Source of the DNA: Citrobacter amalonaticus
GTDB lineage: Bacteria; Pseudomonadota; Gammaproteobacteria; Enterobacterales; Enterobacteriaceae
NCBI RefSeq assembly: GCF_018323885.1
Contig: NZ_AP024585.1
Location: 3,286,001-3,350,000 of the forward strand
Length of the DNA stretch: 64,000 bases
Reading direction: 5' to 3'
In this document: piece by piece, positions 42,210 to 54,963 of the stretch
How positions within the stretch are numbered: the first letter of the stretch is position 1
How the letters are laid out: each line of letters starts with the position of its first letter
Notes under the pieces: model-generated
Database searches by the model: none
The model's input: only the letters and a program-made list of their open reading frames with translations
What the model was told of the DNA's origin: nothing
Program-made: the position numbers and the translations under genes

Positions 42210-43074
42210 GATTTTCCTCCTGTTGCGCGCGTTTTTCCTGATTCTCCAGGCGCCATTGCAACATGCTCTTCAAAAACAGGGTAATAATCGCCATCAGCGT
42301 CAATAGCGCCGCAGCGGTAAAAGAGCCGACGCTGTTGTAGTCCTGCTCCAGTAATTCAATCTGTAACGGCAGCGACAGGGTTTCGCCGCGAATTGAGCCG
42401 GAAACCACCGACACCGCGCCAAACTCGCCAATCGCACGGGCGTTAGTCAGCACCACGCCATACAGCAGCGCCCAGCGAATGTTCGGCAGCGTCACGCGAC
42501 GGAACATCTGCCAGCCGGATGCGCCCAGCAAAATCGCCGCCTCATCTTCCTGACTGCCCTGACTGAGCATCACCGGCACCAGTTCACGTACCACAAACGG
42601 ACAGGTGACGAAGATGGTCACCAGCACCATCCCCGGCCAGGAGAACATAATTTGCAGATTATGCTCGTCCAGCCAGCCGCCCAACGGGCCGTTGGAACCG
42701 TAAAACAGCAGATACACCAGCCCCGCCACCACCGGCGAGACGGCAAAAGGAATATCCAGCAGCGTCAGCAGCAACTGGCGGCCCGGAAAGTTAAAACGGG
42801 TCACCAGCCAGGCCAGCAGAACGCCAAACACCAGGTTCACCGGCACCGCAATCAGGGCGATCAACACCGTCAGCCAGATGGCATGCAGCATATCCGGATC
42901 GGCCAGATTCTGTAGCACGGGCATCACCCCTTTGCTGAACGCCTGGACGAAAATGGTGATCATCGGCACCAACAGGATGAACACCGACACCAGCATGCCG
43001 GTGCCAATCAGAAACCATTTTCCCCAGTTGATGCGGGGGGCGTCATAACGCTTCAATTGAGTAACTTCCGCCAT
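42199..43074 (-). CDS. cysW: Sulfate/thiosulfate ABC transporter permease CysW
   Basis: One of the two membrane subunits of CysPUWA. 291 residues, about six helices, with the EAA-type loop [38 protein letters not shown] that contacts CysA. Shares one base with the end of cysU and overlaps cysA, as in E. coli. Confidence 0.96.
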   Translation of the reverse strand: MAEVTQLKRYDAPRINWGKWFLIGTGMLVSVFILLVPMITIFVQAFSKGVMPVLQNLADPDMLHAIWLTVLIALIAVPVNLVFGVLLAWLVTRFNFPGRQLLLTLLDIPFAVSPVVAGLVYLLFYGSNGPLGGWLDEHNLQIMFSWPGMVLVTIFVTCPFVVRELVPVMLSQGSQEDEAAILLGASGWQMFRRVTLPNIRWALLYGVVLTNARAIGEFGAVSVVSGSIRGETLSLPLQIELLEQDYNSVGSFTAAALLTLMAIITLFLKSMLQWRLENQEKRAQQEENHEH

Positions 43075-43907
43075 TAGTGACCTACCACACGTCGGCCAAA
43101 GCGACTTTGCAGGGTGTTAATTGAAAACAGCAGCAATAACGATGCCGCGAGGATCACCGAGGCAACCGCGCTGGCGGCAGGGTAATCAAACTCCTGCAAA
43201 CGAATAAAAATCATCAGCGAGGTGACTTCCGTTTTCCAGGCAATGTTACCGGCGATGAAAATCACTGCGCCGAACTCGCCAAGGCTGCGGGTAAACGACA
43301 GCGCGACACCGGCCACCAGCGCAGGTGACAGTTCCGGCAGGACCACCTTGCGAAAGCTTTGCAGCCGCGTGGCGCCCAGGGTTTCCGCCGCTTCTTCATA
43401 TTCCGGGCCTAACTCTTCGAGTACCGGTTGCACGGTACGCACCACGAACGGAATACTGGTGAACGCCATCGCCACCGCAATGCCAAGCCAGGTGTATGTC
43501 ACCTTGATATCAAATTTTGCCAGCCATTCGCCGTAGAAACCGTTAACGGAAAACAGCGAAGCCAGCGTCAGACCGGCAACTGCCGTCGGCAACGCAAACG
43601 GCAGGTCCATCAACGCATCCAGCAACGTGCGCCCTGGAAAACGATAGCGGGTTAAAATCCACGCCATCAGCAGGCCAAACACACCGTTAAAAATCGACGC
43701 CACAAACGCCGACAATAGCGTCACTTTATAGGCAGCAACCACCTGCGGATTGGTAATCACATCCCAGTATTGCGCCCAGCTCATCTGTGCCAGTTGCATC
43801 ACTAACGCACTGAGCGGCAGCAGCAAAATCAGGCAAACGAACAGCAGGCTGGTGCCCAGGCTTAAAGTAAAGCCAGGCAATACGCGTCGGGAGGAGACTG
43901 CAAACAT
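43074..43907 (-). CDS. cysU: Sulfate/thiosulfate ABC transporter permease CysU (CysT)
   Basis: Second membrane subunit. 277 residues, six helices, EAA loop VRTVQPVLEELGPEYEEAAETLGATRLQSFRKVVLPEL. Overlaps the stop of cysP and the start of cysW by one base each, so the three are tightly coupled. Confidence 0.96.
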   Translation of the reverse strand: MFAVSSRRVLPGFTLSLGTSLLFVCLILLLPLSALVMQLAQMSWAQYWDVITNPQVVAAYKVTLLSAFVASIFNGVFGLLMAWILTRYRFPGRTLLDALMDLPFALPTAVAGLTLASLFSVNGFYGEWLAKFDIKVTYTWLGIAVAMAFTSIPFVVRTVQPVLEELGPEYEEAAETLGATRLQSFRKVVLPELSPALVAGVALSFTRSLGEFGAVIFIAGNIAWKTEVTSLMIFIRLQEFDYPAASAVASVILAASLLLLFSINTLQSRFGRRVVGH

Positions 43908-44923
43908 TACTTACGCCCCGCCGCCAGCAGTTTGTCCAGTTCACCACCGCTGGTGAAATGGGTTTTCATCACCTCAGGCCAGGAGCCAAATTTCTCTTCC
44001 ACGCGGAACAGTTCGGTCTGTGGGAATTTATCTTTCAGCTTGTCCATCACCTCCGGGTTGTTCACGCGGTAGTAGTAGTCCGTGATGATGGTTTGCGCCT
44101 GCGGGCTGTACAGCCAGTTCAGATAGGCTTTCGCCGCTTTCTCAGTGCCGTTGGCCTGCACATTTTTATCCACCCAGGCAACCGGGAACTCAGCCAGAAT
44201 ATTGGTTTTCGGGATAACCACTTCAAAACCCTGCGCTTCATACTGTTTGCGAATGTTGTTCACTTCGGACTCAAAGCTAATCAGCACATCGCCCAGTCCG
44301 CGCTCAGCAAACGTCGTGGTCGCGCCGCGACCGCCGGTATCAAACACTTCGACGTTTTTCAGGAACTGGGTCATGAACTGTTCGGTTTTGGCTTTATCGC
44401 CGCCGTCCGCGTTATCGGCGGCGCCCCAGGCAGCCAGATAGGTGTAACGGGCGTTACCGGAGGTTTTCGGGTTCGGGAAGATCAGCTTCACATCAGAACG
44501 GACAAGGTCGTTCCAGTCGCGAATGTTCTTCGGGTTGCCTTTACGTACCAGGAATCCCATCGTGGAGTAAAACGGTGAGCTGTTGTTCGGCAGACGGCTT
44601 TGCCAGTCAGCCGGAATCAGCTTGCCTTTGTCATGCAGGATCTGCACATCGGTCACCTGATTGTAGGTCACGACGTCGGCTTTCAGTCCCTGTAAAATTG
44701 CCAGCGCCTGCTTTGAGGAGCCCGCGTGCGACTGTTTAATCGTCAGCTTATCGCCGCCATTATCTTTCGCCCACTGCTGTTCAAACGGCGGGTTAAGGGC
44801 AGCAAACAGTTCGCGGGAGACGTCGTACGAGCTGTTCAATAGCTCCGTCGCCTGCGCCTGACCGACCAGTAACAACGACGCCACCAGCGTCAGATATCTT
44901 TTTTTCAGTAAGTTAACGGCCAT
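43907..44923 (-). CDS. cysP: Thiosulfate/sulfate-binding periplasmic protein CysP
   Basis: Periplasmic receptor that delivers thiosulfate and sulfate to CysUWA. 338 residues with a signal peptide ([25 protein letters not shown]). Family features: [61 protein letters not shown]. First gene of the operon; its leader closely resembles the E. coli cysP promoter. Confidence 0.97.
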   Translation of the reverse strand: MAVNLLKKRYLTLVASLLLVGQAQATELLNSSYDVSRELFAALNPPFEQQWAKDNGGDKLTIKQSHAGSSKQALAILQGLKADVVTYNQVTDVQILHDKGKLIPADWQSRLPNNSSPFYSTMGFLVRKGNPKNIRDWNDLVRSDVKLIFPNPKTSGNARYTYLAAWGAADNADGGDKAKTEQFMTQFLKNVEVFDTGGRGATTTFAERGLGDVLISFESEVNNIRKQYEAQGFEVVIPKTNILAEFPVAWVDKNVQANGTEKAAKAYLNWLYSPQAQTIITDYYYRVNNPEVMDKLKDKFPQTELFRVEEKFGSWPEVMKTHFTSGGELDKLLAAGRK

Positions 44924-44929
44924 TGCGCA

Positions 44930-45030
44930 CCCTTATAAATTTGATGACTTTCTAATAGCCATAATATTTATAACGAGTGTGAAAGGAGTAACGGTTTTAT
45001 ATACCGTTTACTGATTTGAAAGTTGAAAAG
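44930..45030 (-). promoter_or_regulatory. cysP promoter region (CysB-dependent by homology)
   Basis: The minus-strand sequence with GGTATATAAAACCGTTACTC, TCGTTATAAATATTATGGC and AGAAAGTCATCAAATTTA closely follows the E. coli cysP upstream region as I recall it, where CysB binds. No separate -35 is obvious, as expected of an activated promoter. Confidence 0.55.
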
Positions 45031-45037
45031 GGAATAA

Positions 45038-45070
45038 GAGAAACCCCTCCTGATGGTCAGAAGGGGTTGT
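45038..45070 (-). terminator. Terminator after ucpA
   Basis: On the minus strand AACCCCT-TCTGA-CCA-TCAGG-AGGGGTT forms an interrupted stem followed by TCTCTTATT. Reasonable but not perfect. Confidence 0.6.
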
Positions 45071-45077
45071 GCGGTCG

Positions 45078-45869
45078 TCAGATTCCGACGCTGACGGTCT
45101 CCGGCAACGTGCTGCCGCCGTCAATCACGTTTTGCGTGCCCGTGAGATAGCTGGACTCATCCGACGCCAGGAAGGCGGCCAGTTCACCCACTTCCAGCGG
45201 GCAGGCCAGTCGACGCAGCGGGATCGCCTTCGCCATTTCGGTCAGCACTGATTCCGGATCGTCCGGGTTAGACTGCTGCGCAATGCTTTCCGCCATCGGG
45301 GTACGCACGTAGCCCGGGCAAATCGCATTCACGCGAATCCCCGACTGGGCGTACTCCACCGCCAGCGATTTGGTCAGCCCGACAATCGCGGCCTTCGACA
45401 ACGCATAGGCCGTTTCGCCCGGATCGGCGACCATATCGCCAGTGACCGAGGACATCATCACGATGCGTCCGTCTTTACGCTTAATCATCTCCGGCAGGAC
45501 CGCTTTGGTCACGTTCCAGACGCCTTTGATATTCACATCAATGTGGAAGTCGCGATCTTCGTCGCTCATGTCGAGGAAGCTGCCCAGACGGCAGACGCCT
45601 GCATTGTTGACCAGAATGTCGATGCGGCCTTCCACCTCTTTCGCTTTCTTCAACGCCGCCGCCACGGAGGCGGGATTGGTCACATCCGCAATCACAGCCG
45701 TACAGCGATGCCCGCGGCCACCGAGTTCATCCGCCAGCTTTTCAATCTCATCGGAGATATCCAGCAAGATTAAGTTCGCCCCATGCCGGGCAAACACTTT
45801 GGCGATGCCTTCGCCAATGCCCTGTGATGCGCCCGTAATCAATGCTGTTTTGCCCGTGAGTTTACCCAT
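45078..45869 (-). CDS. ucpA: Short-chain dehydrogenase UcpA
   Basis: NAD(P)-dependent oxidoreductase of the SDR family; in E. coli linked to furan tolerance, natural substrate unknown. The start at 45869 (MGKLTGKTALITGASQGIG) gives 263 residues, as in E. coli. Cofactor motif TGASQGIG, structural NNAG, catalytic YALSK with the preceding Ser in MMSSVTGD, and VNAICPGYVRTPM. It lies upstream of cysP on the same strand but is separated by a terminator and the cysP promoter. Confidence 0.94.
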   Translation of the reverse strand: MGKLTGKTALITGASQGIGEGIAKVFARHGANLILLDISDEIEKLADELGGRGHRCTAVIADVTNPASVAAALKKAKEVEGRIDILVNNAGVCRLGSFLDMSDEDRDFHIDVNIKGVWNVTKAVLPEMIKRKDGRIVMMSSVTGDMVADPGETAYALSKAAIVGLTKSLAVEYAQSGIRVNAICPGYVRTPMAESIAQQSNPDDPESVLTEMAKAIPLRRLACPLEVGELAAFLASDESSYLTGTQNVIDGGSTLPETVSVGI

Positions 45870-45979
45870 TTCAATGCTCTCCTTGTGAATATGAAGTCTC
45901 ACACTCCATTAACATTGAAAATACAGGAAAAAAGGATACGTGCTGAGGAACAGCTCACTAATTAAGGTAAATCTTAGAT

Positions 45980-46006
45980 AAAAATCATCCCCGCCGGGGC
46001 GGGGAC
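45980..46006 (-). terminator. Terminator after yfeX
   Basis: Minus strand TCCCCGC-CCCG-GCGGGGA stem followed by TGATTTTT. Located 43 bases past the yfeX stop. Confidence 0.75.
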
Positions 46007-46048
46007 ACTATTTTTATGCTGGTCGTAGCGACGTGCGTAAGCGGAAAA

Positions 46049-47014
<966 letters not shown>

Positions 47015-47043
47015 TTACGTTCGAGGGTTTGTTCAGACGCAAA

Positions 47044-47619
47044 TTAACGACGCCAGATAATTTTGCTCACTTTCCACGCTTTCAGCGTATCGTCCGGCGG
47101 CATTAACCCTTCAGGCCCCTTCCATTCACCGGTAAAGAGATAGCTGATGTGTTGACTGCCTTCGGCTTTACATTCTACTGCGCTCTGCTCAGCGTGGCTG
47201 GCAGGCTGACAATTGCCGAACGCTTTGCTGTAGAGGTCGCTAAACGGTGTGCCAATTTCAACGCCCGCGTCGGAAGGAATCCCGCTATCCAGGACATCAA
47301 TGCGGCTGATGTTTCCCTGCTCGCCGTGAATGACCATCGCCACCTTGTCGCCGTTCATGGCTTCGAAAAAGCGCACCACATTGCCATTCTCGGTCTTCAT
47401 GCCTCTGCGCAGGCGATAGTCGCCGTCCAGCGCATCGGCAATGGCCTGTTCATTTAGCGGCGTCGATGCCGTGAGTGCGCCAACGCCCTGTTCGGTTACT
47501 TCTGTCGATGAACCAAACCAGTTCCACGGATTGGCGGCAGACCAGTTTACCGACGACAGCGTCGAACAGCCGGTCAGCACCAGCGGCATAGCACATAACA
47601 CTACACGCAGCGATTTCAT
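47044..47619 (-). CDS. yfeY: Lipoprotein YfeY (DUF1131)
   Basis: 191 residues from MKSLRVVLCAMPLVLTGCSTL, a lipoprotein signal with lipobox LTGC, so the mature protein starts at Cys18 and is membrane anchored. The rest is a DUF1131 domain (PLNEQAIADALDGDYRLRRGMKTENGNVVRFFEAMNGD... to KVSKIIWRR). E. coli YfeY is in the sigma-E and RcsF-related envelope literature; a defined function is lacking. It lies 60 bases after yfeZ on the same strand. Confidence 0.92.
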   Translation of the reverse strand: MKSLRVVLCAMPLVLTGCSTLSSVNWSAANPWNWFGSSTEVTEQGVGALTASTPLNEQAIADALDGDYRLRRGMKTENGNVVRFFEAMNGDKVAMVIHGEQGNISRIDVLDSGIPSDAGVEIGTPFSDLYSKAFGNCQPASHAEQSAVECKAEGSQHISYLFTGEWKGPEGLMPPDDTLKAWKVSKIIWRR

Positions 47620-47679
47620 CTCACTTCCTTTCATTAATGATCAACGTTACCTGGAGTCCGGCTTCACCAAAAAGTTCCG

Positions 47680-48117
47680 TTATTCTTTCTCCAGAGTAAA
47701 ACAGGCGCGCATCCGTCGGTTGGTCAATAGCCACAAAAGTGCCACGATATCCGCCACCACCAGCGCCAGACCCGCGCCATTGACAGGATCGCCATTGAAC
47801 CAGAGAACGGGCTGCCAACAGAGCAGGACCACCTGAGCCACAATCAGCAGCGCGTACAGCATATGCCATATCCGGGGAAACGCGTTGCGTCGTCCGCTCA
47901 GCAAGAACGCCAACACTGCCGGTATGCCCGGCAGCAGCCCCTGCCAAAAATTGTCGTGATCGGGATAGAACAGATTCAACAGCGCCGTGCCCTGTTCGCG
48001 CGAAGCACCGGCAATCACAAACAGCACCCAGGTGCGTGCCTGGAGCAAGAGCACAAGCCAGAATAAAAAGGGCAATTTCAGTGTGCCATGACGATCATAA
48101 TCAGACGGAAAATGCAT
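47680..48117 (-). CDS. yfeZ: Inner-membrane protein YfeZ (DUF2919)
   Basis: 145 residues with about four hydrophobic segments (LPFLFWLVLLLQARTWVLFVI, GLLPGIPAVLAFLLS, MLYALLIVAQVVLLCW, GAGLALVVADIVALLWLL). MHFPSDYDRHGTLKLP at the start matches the E. coli protein. Function unknown. First gene of a yfeZ-yfeY unit. Confidence 0.88.
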   Translation of the reverse strand: MHFPSDYDRHGTLKLPFLFWLVLLLQARTWVLFVIAGASREQGTALLNLFYPDHDNFWQGLLPGIPAVLAFLLSGRRNAFPRIWHMLYALLIVAQVVLLCWQPVLWFNGDPVNGAGLALVVADIVALLWLLTNRRMRACFTLEKE

Positions 48118-48261
48118 GTTAAAACCTGATAATAGAGCGAAATTATACAGATTCTCGATGATTTCCCCTTAGGGAACAAGCTGTCATTTGTCCGTATTCA
48201 ATCTGTCTATTTCATGCGGAACATTCATAATAATTTACTTTATTTCAGGGAAGGAGTTCTT

Positions 48262-49260
48262 ATGCGTTATTTCCAGAAGGGACTTATCGTCAGTGCACTT
48301 TTATCGCTTGTTGCCTGTCACGATGTTGATGAGGTTATTGAGATCCCAGACACGGGTCATAAGGTTAATGTCAGCCATGAGTCACTTCGCGAGGCCCACA
48401 GTCGTTTCACCACCCATATTGTACAAAAGAGCTTTACGGATTCAGGCGATCTGCTAACCCCACCGGCGGACGCTTATGTACTGACCCACTATCCCACGAA
48501 GTCTGGAGATATGGCAGCCTACATCACCCCGGATCCGAAAGATGATAAACGTCATCCTGCGGTGATATGGATACACGGTGGTTATGGCGGTTTGAGCGAC
48601 AGTGATTATTTCTGGGAACCACAGGAGCGAGATAATGACCAAAGCGGCAGCGCGTTTCGCCATGCGGGGCTTGTCGAAATGGTGCCCAGTTTTCGCGGCG
48701 AAGACCATAACCCCGGCAGTTACGAGATGTTTTATGGTGAGCTTGATGATATCGAAGCCGCTTATGATTGGTTAGCAAAACAGCCGTGGGTCGATCCGCA
48801 GCGCATTTATCTGGCGGGACACAGTACAGGCGGCACCCGTGTTTTACTATCCAGTGAATATAGTGACAAATTTCGCGCCTACTTCAGCCTCGGTGCAATC
48901 CCTGACTTAAAAGCGCGGGTGCAAGGGGGAAAAATGATGGTGCCCGTGCCGTTTGAACAAACGGAACAAGAATACCGTTTACGCTCACCGGCCGCGTTCA
49001 TTACTTCGATTAAGAAACCTACATGGTACTTTGAAGGAGCGAGGAGTTACTGGTCTGCGTTTGATAACATTGCGAAGCTAGCCAGGAAAAATAACATTCC
49101 AATAGAGATCCGCAAAATACCTCAAGCCGACCATTTTAGTACCATCGCGCCAGTAACAGAGATGATTGCCCAGAAAATCCTCCTCGATACTGGAAAAGAT
49201 TGTAATATCTCTTTCAGTGAAGATGATATCGCGCAAATCGCCAGCCGCGTTGCGCGTTAA
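48262..49260 (+). CDS. Lipoprotein alpha/beta-hydrolase (S9-peptidase-like)
   Basis: 332 residues from ATG 48262, seven bases after AAGGAG. Signal MRYFQKGLIVSALLSLVAC is a lipoprotein signal with Cys19. The mature part is an alpha/beta hydrolase: oxyanion HGGYGG, nucleophile Ser in LAGHSTGGTRVL, and the terminal His in IPQADHFSTI. The relation to prolyl-oligopeptidase-like enzymes is inferred from the order. It has no counterpart at this site in E. coli K-12 and sits on the opposite strand to both neighbours, so it is probably a gain in this lineage. Substrate unknown. Confidence 0.75.
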   Translation: MRYFQKGLIVSALLSLVACHDVDEVIEIPDTGHKVNVSHESLREAHSRFTTHIVQKSFTDSGDLLTPPADAYVLTHYPTKSGDMAAYITPDPKDDKRHPAVIWIHGGYGGLSDSDYFWEPQERDNDQSGSAFRHAGLVEMVPSFRGEDHNPGSYEMFYGELDDIEAAYDWLAKQPWVDPQRIYLAGHSTGGTRVLLSSEYSDKFRAYFSLGAIPDLKARVQGGKMMVPVPFEQTEQEYRLRSPAAFITSIKKPTWYFEGARSYWSAFDNIAKLARKNNIPIEIRKIPQADHFSTIAPVTEMIAQKILLDTGKDCNISFSEDDIAQIASRVAR

Positions 49261-49267
49261 TCAATTA

Positions 49268-49294
49268 TCCCCTGTCCCGACGCGCGACAGGGGA
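49268..49294. terminator. Hairpin between convergent hydrolase gene and ypeA
   Basis: TCCCCTGTC pairs with GACAGGGGA (nine bases) around a nine-base loop, flanked by AT-rich sequence on both sides but without a long T run. Probably a weak bidirectional terminator. Confidence 0.55.
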
Positions 49295-49295
49295 A

Positions 49296-49721
49296 TCAAT
49301 ATTCTTCATCTTCGATCAGGCGTTTTCCGAGACACAGCACGTCGGCATGCTCATAGCCGAGTCGCTCATACATCCCCAACACCACATCGTTATCTTCACG
49401 CACCATGATCTGAATCTTCGGGCAACCGCGCGCAATGAGTTTTTTCTCAAGCCGGTTAAGCAGCGCATTGGCGATGCCGCGACCGCGAAATTCCGGGTGC
49501 ACGCCAAGATAATAGGCCGATCCGCGATGACCGTCGTAGCCGCCCATCACCGTCCCTACCACTTCCCCGTTTACTTCCGCAACGAGAAACAGGCTAACGT
49601 CATGGTTCACCTTCCGCTCGATATCCATTTCCGGGTCATTCCACGGACGCAACAAATCGCAGCGCTCCCAGAGGGTGATCACCTCTTCGAAATCTTCCTG
49701 GCGAAAAACGCGTATCTCCAT
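49296..49721 (-). CDS. ypeA: GNAT-family acetyltransferase YpeA
   Basis: 141 residues starting [21 protein letters not shown], as in E. coli; the longer frame upstream is not supported. Acetyl-CoA binding motif [21 protein letters not shown] and a C-terminal [13 protein letters not shown] typical of N-acetyltransferases. Substrate not established here. It is divergent from amiA. Confidence 0.92.
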   Translation of the reverse strand: MEIRVFRQEDFEEVITLWERCDLLRPWNDPEMDIERKVNHDVSLFLVAEVNGEVVGTVMGGYDGHRGSAYYLGVHPEFRGRGIANALLNRLEKKLIARGCPKIQIMVREDNDVVLGMYERLGYEHADVLCLGKRLIEDEEY

Positions 49722-49932
49722 GGTATTGAGGCCCTTTTCAAGGTTAAAACTCCGATTATGGCGCGAACGCCCCATTTAGCCAATATCTGACGCGAAACGG
49801 CGGAAAAAATGGCATAATAGCGGATTGTCACGTATTGAAATGAAAAGTAAAACAATTCTCAACATCAAGCGTCGTAACGGATTACGCGATACGATATAAC
49901 ATCAGGACTCTTTTTTTTACAACTCAGGCCGT

Positions 49933-51704
<1,772 letters not shown>

Positions 51705-51705
51705 T

Positions 51706-51742
51706 TGCCTGATGGCGGCTTACGCCTTACCAGGCCTACAAT
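51706..51742. repeat. REP element between hemF and eutR
   Basis: GCCTGATGGCGGCTTACGCCTTACCAGGCCTAC matches the REP consensus. It sits between the convergent ends of hemF and eutR. Confidence 0.75.
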
Positions 51743-51761
51743 CCATTGCAGCCTGCGTTCA

Positions 51762-52814
51762 TCACATCCACTGGCGCATACGCTGGTGCAACGTCAGCGA
51801 CGGCTTCTCGGCAAACAATTGCTGGTAGTCGGTGGCGAACTGCCCTAAATGCCAGAACCCCCACTGCATTGCCGCATCCTTGACCGTGGTACTCTGCGAC
51901 CACGGGCTGATTAATTCCCGTCGCACCGCATTCAGGCGGATCCTTTTCAGCCACGCATTCGGTCCAATCCCCAAAATGGCGTGAAATGCATTCTGCAACG
52001 TACGACGGCTGACGTGAAGCTGGTTGCAGAGGTCGAGTACCGTCAGCGGCTCCGACATATTTTCCAGCACATACTCACGCGCCCGGGAGAGCAGTTTGCG
52101 GTAGCCCTGGTGGCTGATACTCTCCGCCGAGTTGATAGGATGCGCGTCCTCCAGCATCATGCCCATCGCCAACAACAGATTATCCCCCAGCACCTTACGC
52201 ACTGCGGGTTGATGAAGATTCTCCGGGTTCTCGCTAAAAGTCGCCAGCGCCTGCTGGACAAAGCCCCACAGCGCCGCCTTGTGCTGCTCTTTGACCTCCA
52301 GCGCCGACTGGTTGCGCAGCATATGCAGCACCCTTTCCGGATTATGTAAAAACTGTGCCTGACGGGAAATCACATCCTCTGAAATTACCACCCCGAGAAT
52401 CGTGTAATCATCCGGCGTGCTCAGCTCGAACTCCGTACCGCCCGGGCGGGTCGCAATCTCGGCGCTGCCGAGACACTGTGCGCCAATAAATCCCTGCTCG
52501 CCCCGCGTGGCCGGAATGCCAAACCAGAACGAATTCGGCCACACCAGGCATGACTGACGCAGCGCCAGTCCGGTGTATTCGCGAAAAACCTGAATGTCAT
52601 CGAGCAAGATTTCCGTGAATTCACCATGAAACTTCCCCGGATGCAGTTGATCATAAATCTGCTGCCAGGCAGTGATGGTCAGGGCGTGCTCATAAACATC
52701 CGTGGTCCGCCGCTGGTGAACGTTGTCCACTTCCACCTTTGGCGTGAGTTTAACGTCTTCGGGTAACGCTTCATGATAAAGATGGTGCAAACTGGCTGAA
52801 CGGGTCTTTTTCAT
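51762..52814 (-). CDS. eutR: Ethanolamine operon activator EutR (AraC family)
   Basis: Activates the eut operon when ethanolamine and adenosylcobalamin are both present. 350 residues, as in E. coli. N-terminal effector domain, C-terminal two-helix-turn-helix AraC domain ([53 protein letters not shown], then [33 protein letters not shown]). Last gene of the eut operon. Confidence 0.96.
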   Translation of the reverse strand: MKKTRSASLHHLYHEALPEDVKLTPKVEVDNVHQRRTTDVYEHALTITAWQQIYDQLHPGKFHGEFTEILLDDIQVFREYTGLALRQSCLVWPNSFWFGIPATRGEQGFIGAQCLGSAEIATRPGGTEFELSTPDDYTILGVVISEDVISRQAQFLHNPERVLHMLRNQSALEVKEQHKAALWGFVQQALATFSENPENLHQPAVRKVLGDNLLLAMGMMLEDAHPINSAESISHQGYRKLLSRAREYVLENMSEPLTVLDLCNQLHVSRRTLQNAFHAILGIGPNAWLKRIRLNAVRRELISPWSQSTTVKDAAMQWGFWHLGQFATDYQQLFAEKPSLTLHQRMRQWM

Positions 52815-52817
52815 GAT

Positions 52818-52860
52818 CTTTTACGCCGGACGCCTGGTAAGACGCCCGGCCCTCCGACAG
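52818..52860. repeat. REP-like hairpin between eutK and eutR
   Basis: TTACGCCGGACGCC-TGGTAA-GACGCCCGGCC forms an imperfect GC-rich stem of REP type. It may lower expression of eutR relative to the upstream eut genes. Confidence 0.45.
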
Positions 52861-52861
52861 G

Positions 52862-53368
52862 TTAATTTTTTAAGCGATAGCGACTACTGCGTTTACGCAA
52901 CGCCCCGTCAGTGAAGAGCTGTTCCAGTGCGTTTCTGGCCTCTTCAAGCGGCCAGCCAAAGTGCGCGGCGACCTCTCCTGCCGTCATTCCCTGACGCGCT
53001 GTAGCGAGCTGCGCCAGCAGCGCGTCGGCGTATTCAGACCGTACAGGTGCTTCAGGCTTCGGCGCTGTCTTCTGCTCAGGGGATTTCGACGCGCGCTTAA
53101 ATCCGCCGATCAGCCACTGGGTGTCGTCTTCTGGCCGACCAATTTCTTTGCGGCTGATGACGCGGCCTGTCCGCTGTGCTGCGGCGCTTCCGGCATCCAG
53201 CGCCGCACGACACGCCGCCAGATCGCCTTCCACCACCAGCGTCACTTTGCCCGGGTCAAGCACTTCATGACTCAGCAGGTTGACATTAGCCGCCTTCAGC
53301 ATGGCATCCGACGCGTCCACGGCGGCAACCATGCCCTCCACTTCCAGTAACCCCAGTGCATTGATCAT
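52862..53368 (-). CDS. eutK: Microcompartment shell protein EutK
   Basis: Minor shell protein. 168 residues. An N-terminal BMC domain (INALGLLEVEGMVAAVDASDAMLKAANV to the GRVISRKEIGRP region), a charged linker (about 105-125), then a C-terminal winged-helix-like domain (YADALLAQLATARQGMTAGEVAAHFGWPLEEARNALEQLF) that may bind nucleic acid. It starts 12 bases after eutL. Slightly longer than the E. coli form. Confidence 0.93.
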   Translation of the reverse strand: MINALGLLEVEGMVAAVDASDAMLKAANVNLLSHEVLDPGKVTLVVEGDLAACRAALDAGSAAAQRTGRVISRKEIGRPEDDTQWLIGGFKRASKSPEQKTAPKPEAPVRSEYADALLAQLATARQGMTAGEVAAHFGWPLEEARNALEQLFTDGALRKRSSRYRLKN

Positions 53369-53380
53369 TGATGACCTCCG

Positions 53381-54040
53381 TTACGCGCGCTGAACAGGAT
53401 TACGGGCGATGTCCAGAACCGCATCGGCAAAGGCATTACAGGCAGCTTTACAGGCAGCCTGGCTACCGGTCAAAAACGCCGCCGAGTAGTTAGTTTCTGA
53501 CGGAGGCGGCACGTAGGTCACCAGTTGAACATCGGCGGATTTCATCGCCGCATCAATGCCATAGGTTGCTTCCAGCGGCGGTGCCACCAGATAAGCCAGC
53601 GGATCGCCCAGCGCGATCCCTGCCGTTGACGACAGATAAGAGCCGGTACGCGACACCACATGCGCCAGGAACGCGGTGTTTTCCGCATCGTTCGCCCACT
53701 GGAACGCCGCGCCGCCTTCGATATGCGCCACCATCGCATCCAGCCCGGCGCGCACTTCCGCCGGGTTTGGACCGCCCAACATAATCAACACTTCACCGGC
53801 TGTCGGCGATGGCCCATGGGCCGCCCCGGCGTACAGCGAACGGCCATACACCACTTCAACCATCGCCTGTTTTGTCGCTTCGTCTGCGGCAATATACGTC
53901 ACGTCATCAGAATCTGCCGTGATGAGACCGAGGCTACGTATATGCGACGGTAATTTAAGTTCGCGTGCAAACCCGTCGTTCACGGAAGCAATCACGCGCA
54001 TCGCGCTGACCGACGGTCGAATCAAATCTAATGCTGGCAT
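53381..54040 (-). CDS. eutL: Microcompartment shell protein EutL (BMC-T)
   Basis: Trimeric tandem-BMC shell protein with a gated pore. 219 residues, as in E. coli. Two BMC folds (about residues 1-105 and 106-219), starting [21 protein letters not shown] and including [22 protein letters not shown] and [23 protein letters not shown]. Confidence 0.95.
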   Translation of the reverse strand: MPALDLIRPSVSAMRVIASVNDGFARELKLPSHIRSLGLITADSDDVTYIAADEATKQAMVEVVYGRSLYAGAAHGPSPTAGEVLIMLGGPNPAEVRAGLDAMVAHIEGGAAFQWANDAENTAFLAHVVSRTGSYLSSTAGIALGDPLAYLVAPPLEATYGIDAAMKSADVQLVTYVPPPSETNYSAAFLTGSQAACKAACNAFADAVLDIARNPVQRA

Positions 54041-54049
54041 GATGCCTCC

Positions 54050-54943
54050 TTAACGGGTCATGTTGATGCCGGATGCTTTCTGCTCCAGCATGCGTTTGGC
54101 CAAATCCACGATGACAGCAGCGGCTTCTACCGGCGGCGTACCGCCCTGGTGGATGTTGGAAATACAGGTACGGTCGGCCTCCACCGTCGTCGCCACGCGC
54201 GGTGAATAGACCGCGTAGCAGGAGAGACTCTCCGACTGCCCCAGTCCTGGACGTTCACCGACCAGCAGAATCACCACTTTCGCTCCGAGGATCTCGCCGA
54301 TCTGGTCTTCAATCTTCACGCGGCCATAGCGGACAAAGAACGGTGTCCCGACCTTCAGTCCGGCCTGCTTCAGACCGGACAGCAGCGGGGGCAGGATCTC
54401 TTCATAGTTCGCGGTGATCGCATCGGTAGACAGGCCGTCAGACACCACCACCTGAACATCCGGATTTGCGACGCACTGCGATTTCAGCGCCTCTATGGCT
54501 TCCTGACTCAAACGGCGGCCCATATCCGGGCGCGTCAGGTAGAGATTTTTGTCGCTGATTTCCGAACGCACTTCCAGCAGTCCCTGGGCTTTCACCCACT
54601 CTTCCGGCACCTCTTTCAGGACGGTGTCTTTTGAGCGTGAGTGGTCGGCGAGAAAACGCAGTAGCGCCTGAGTGCGTGGACGCGGACCGGCACGCCCGGT
54701 GCAAACGCGAGCTGCGGTACTGCGCCGCAGTTCGGTCAGCACCTCTGCGCGATGCGGGTTCTCCACGCCAATCCAGGCTTTTGCTTCAGCGGAGCCCAGA
54801 TCCAGCGCGCAGCTCTCTGTAGTCGACGGTGCCGCACACTGCGGTTTGTCGCAGGACTGCGACGGGGCGGCGGTCTGCGGCTGTGTCTGTCCCATTGACG
54901 CCATTACGCTGCGTACAATTTCTTCAATCTGTTTTTGATCCAT
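54050..54943 (-). CDS. eutC: Ethanolamine ammonia-lyase small subunit EutC
   Basis: With EutB converts ethanolamine to acetaldehyde and ammonia using adenosylcobalamin. 297 residues. The N-terminal 20 residues ([20 protein letters not shown]) are the amphipathic targeting helix that directs it into the microcompartment, followed by a low-complexity linker and the cobalamin-contacting domain ([56 protein letters not shown]). Confidence 0.96.
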   Translation of the reverse strand: MDQKQIEEIVRSVMASMGQTQPQTAAPSQSCDKPQCAAPSTTESCALDLGSAEAKAWIGVENPHRAEVLTELRRSTAARVCTGRAGPRPRTQALLRFLADHSRSKDTVLKEVPEEWVKAQGLLEVRSEISDKNLYLTRPDMGRRLSQEAIEALKSQCVANPDVQVVVSDGLSTDAITANYEEILPPLLSGLKQAGLKVGTPFFVRYGRVKIEDQIGEILGAKVVILLVGERPGLGQSESLSCYAVYSPRVATTVEADRTCISNIHQGGTPPVEAAAVIVDLAKRMLEQKASGINMTR

Positions 54944-54963
54944 TGTTTGTCATCCCCGCGTCA

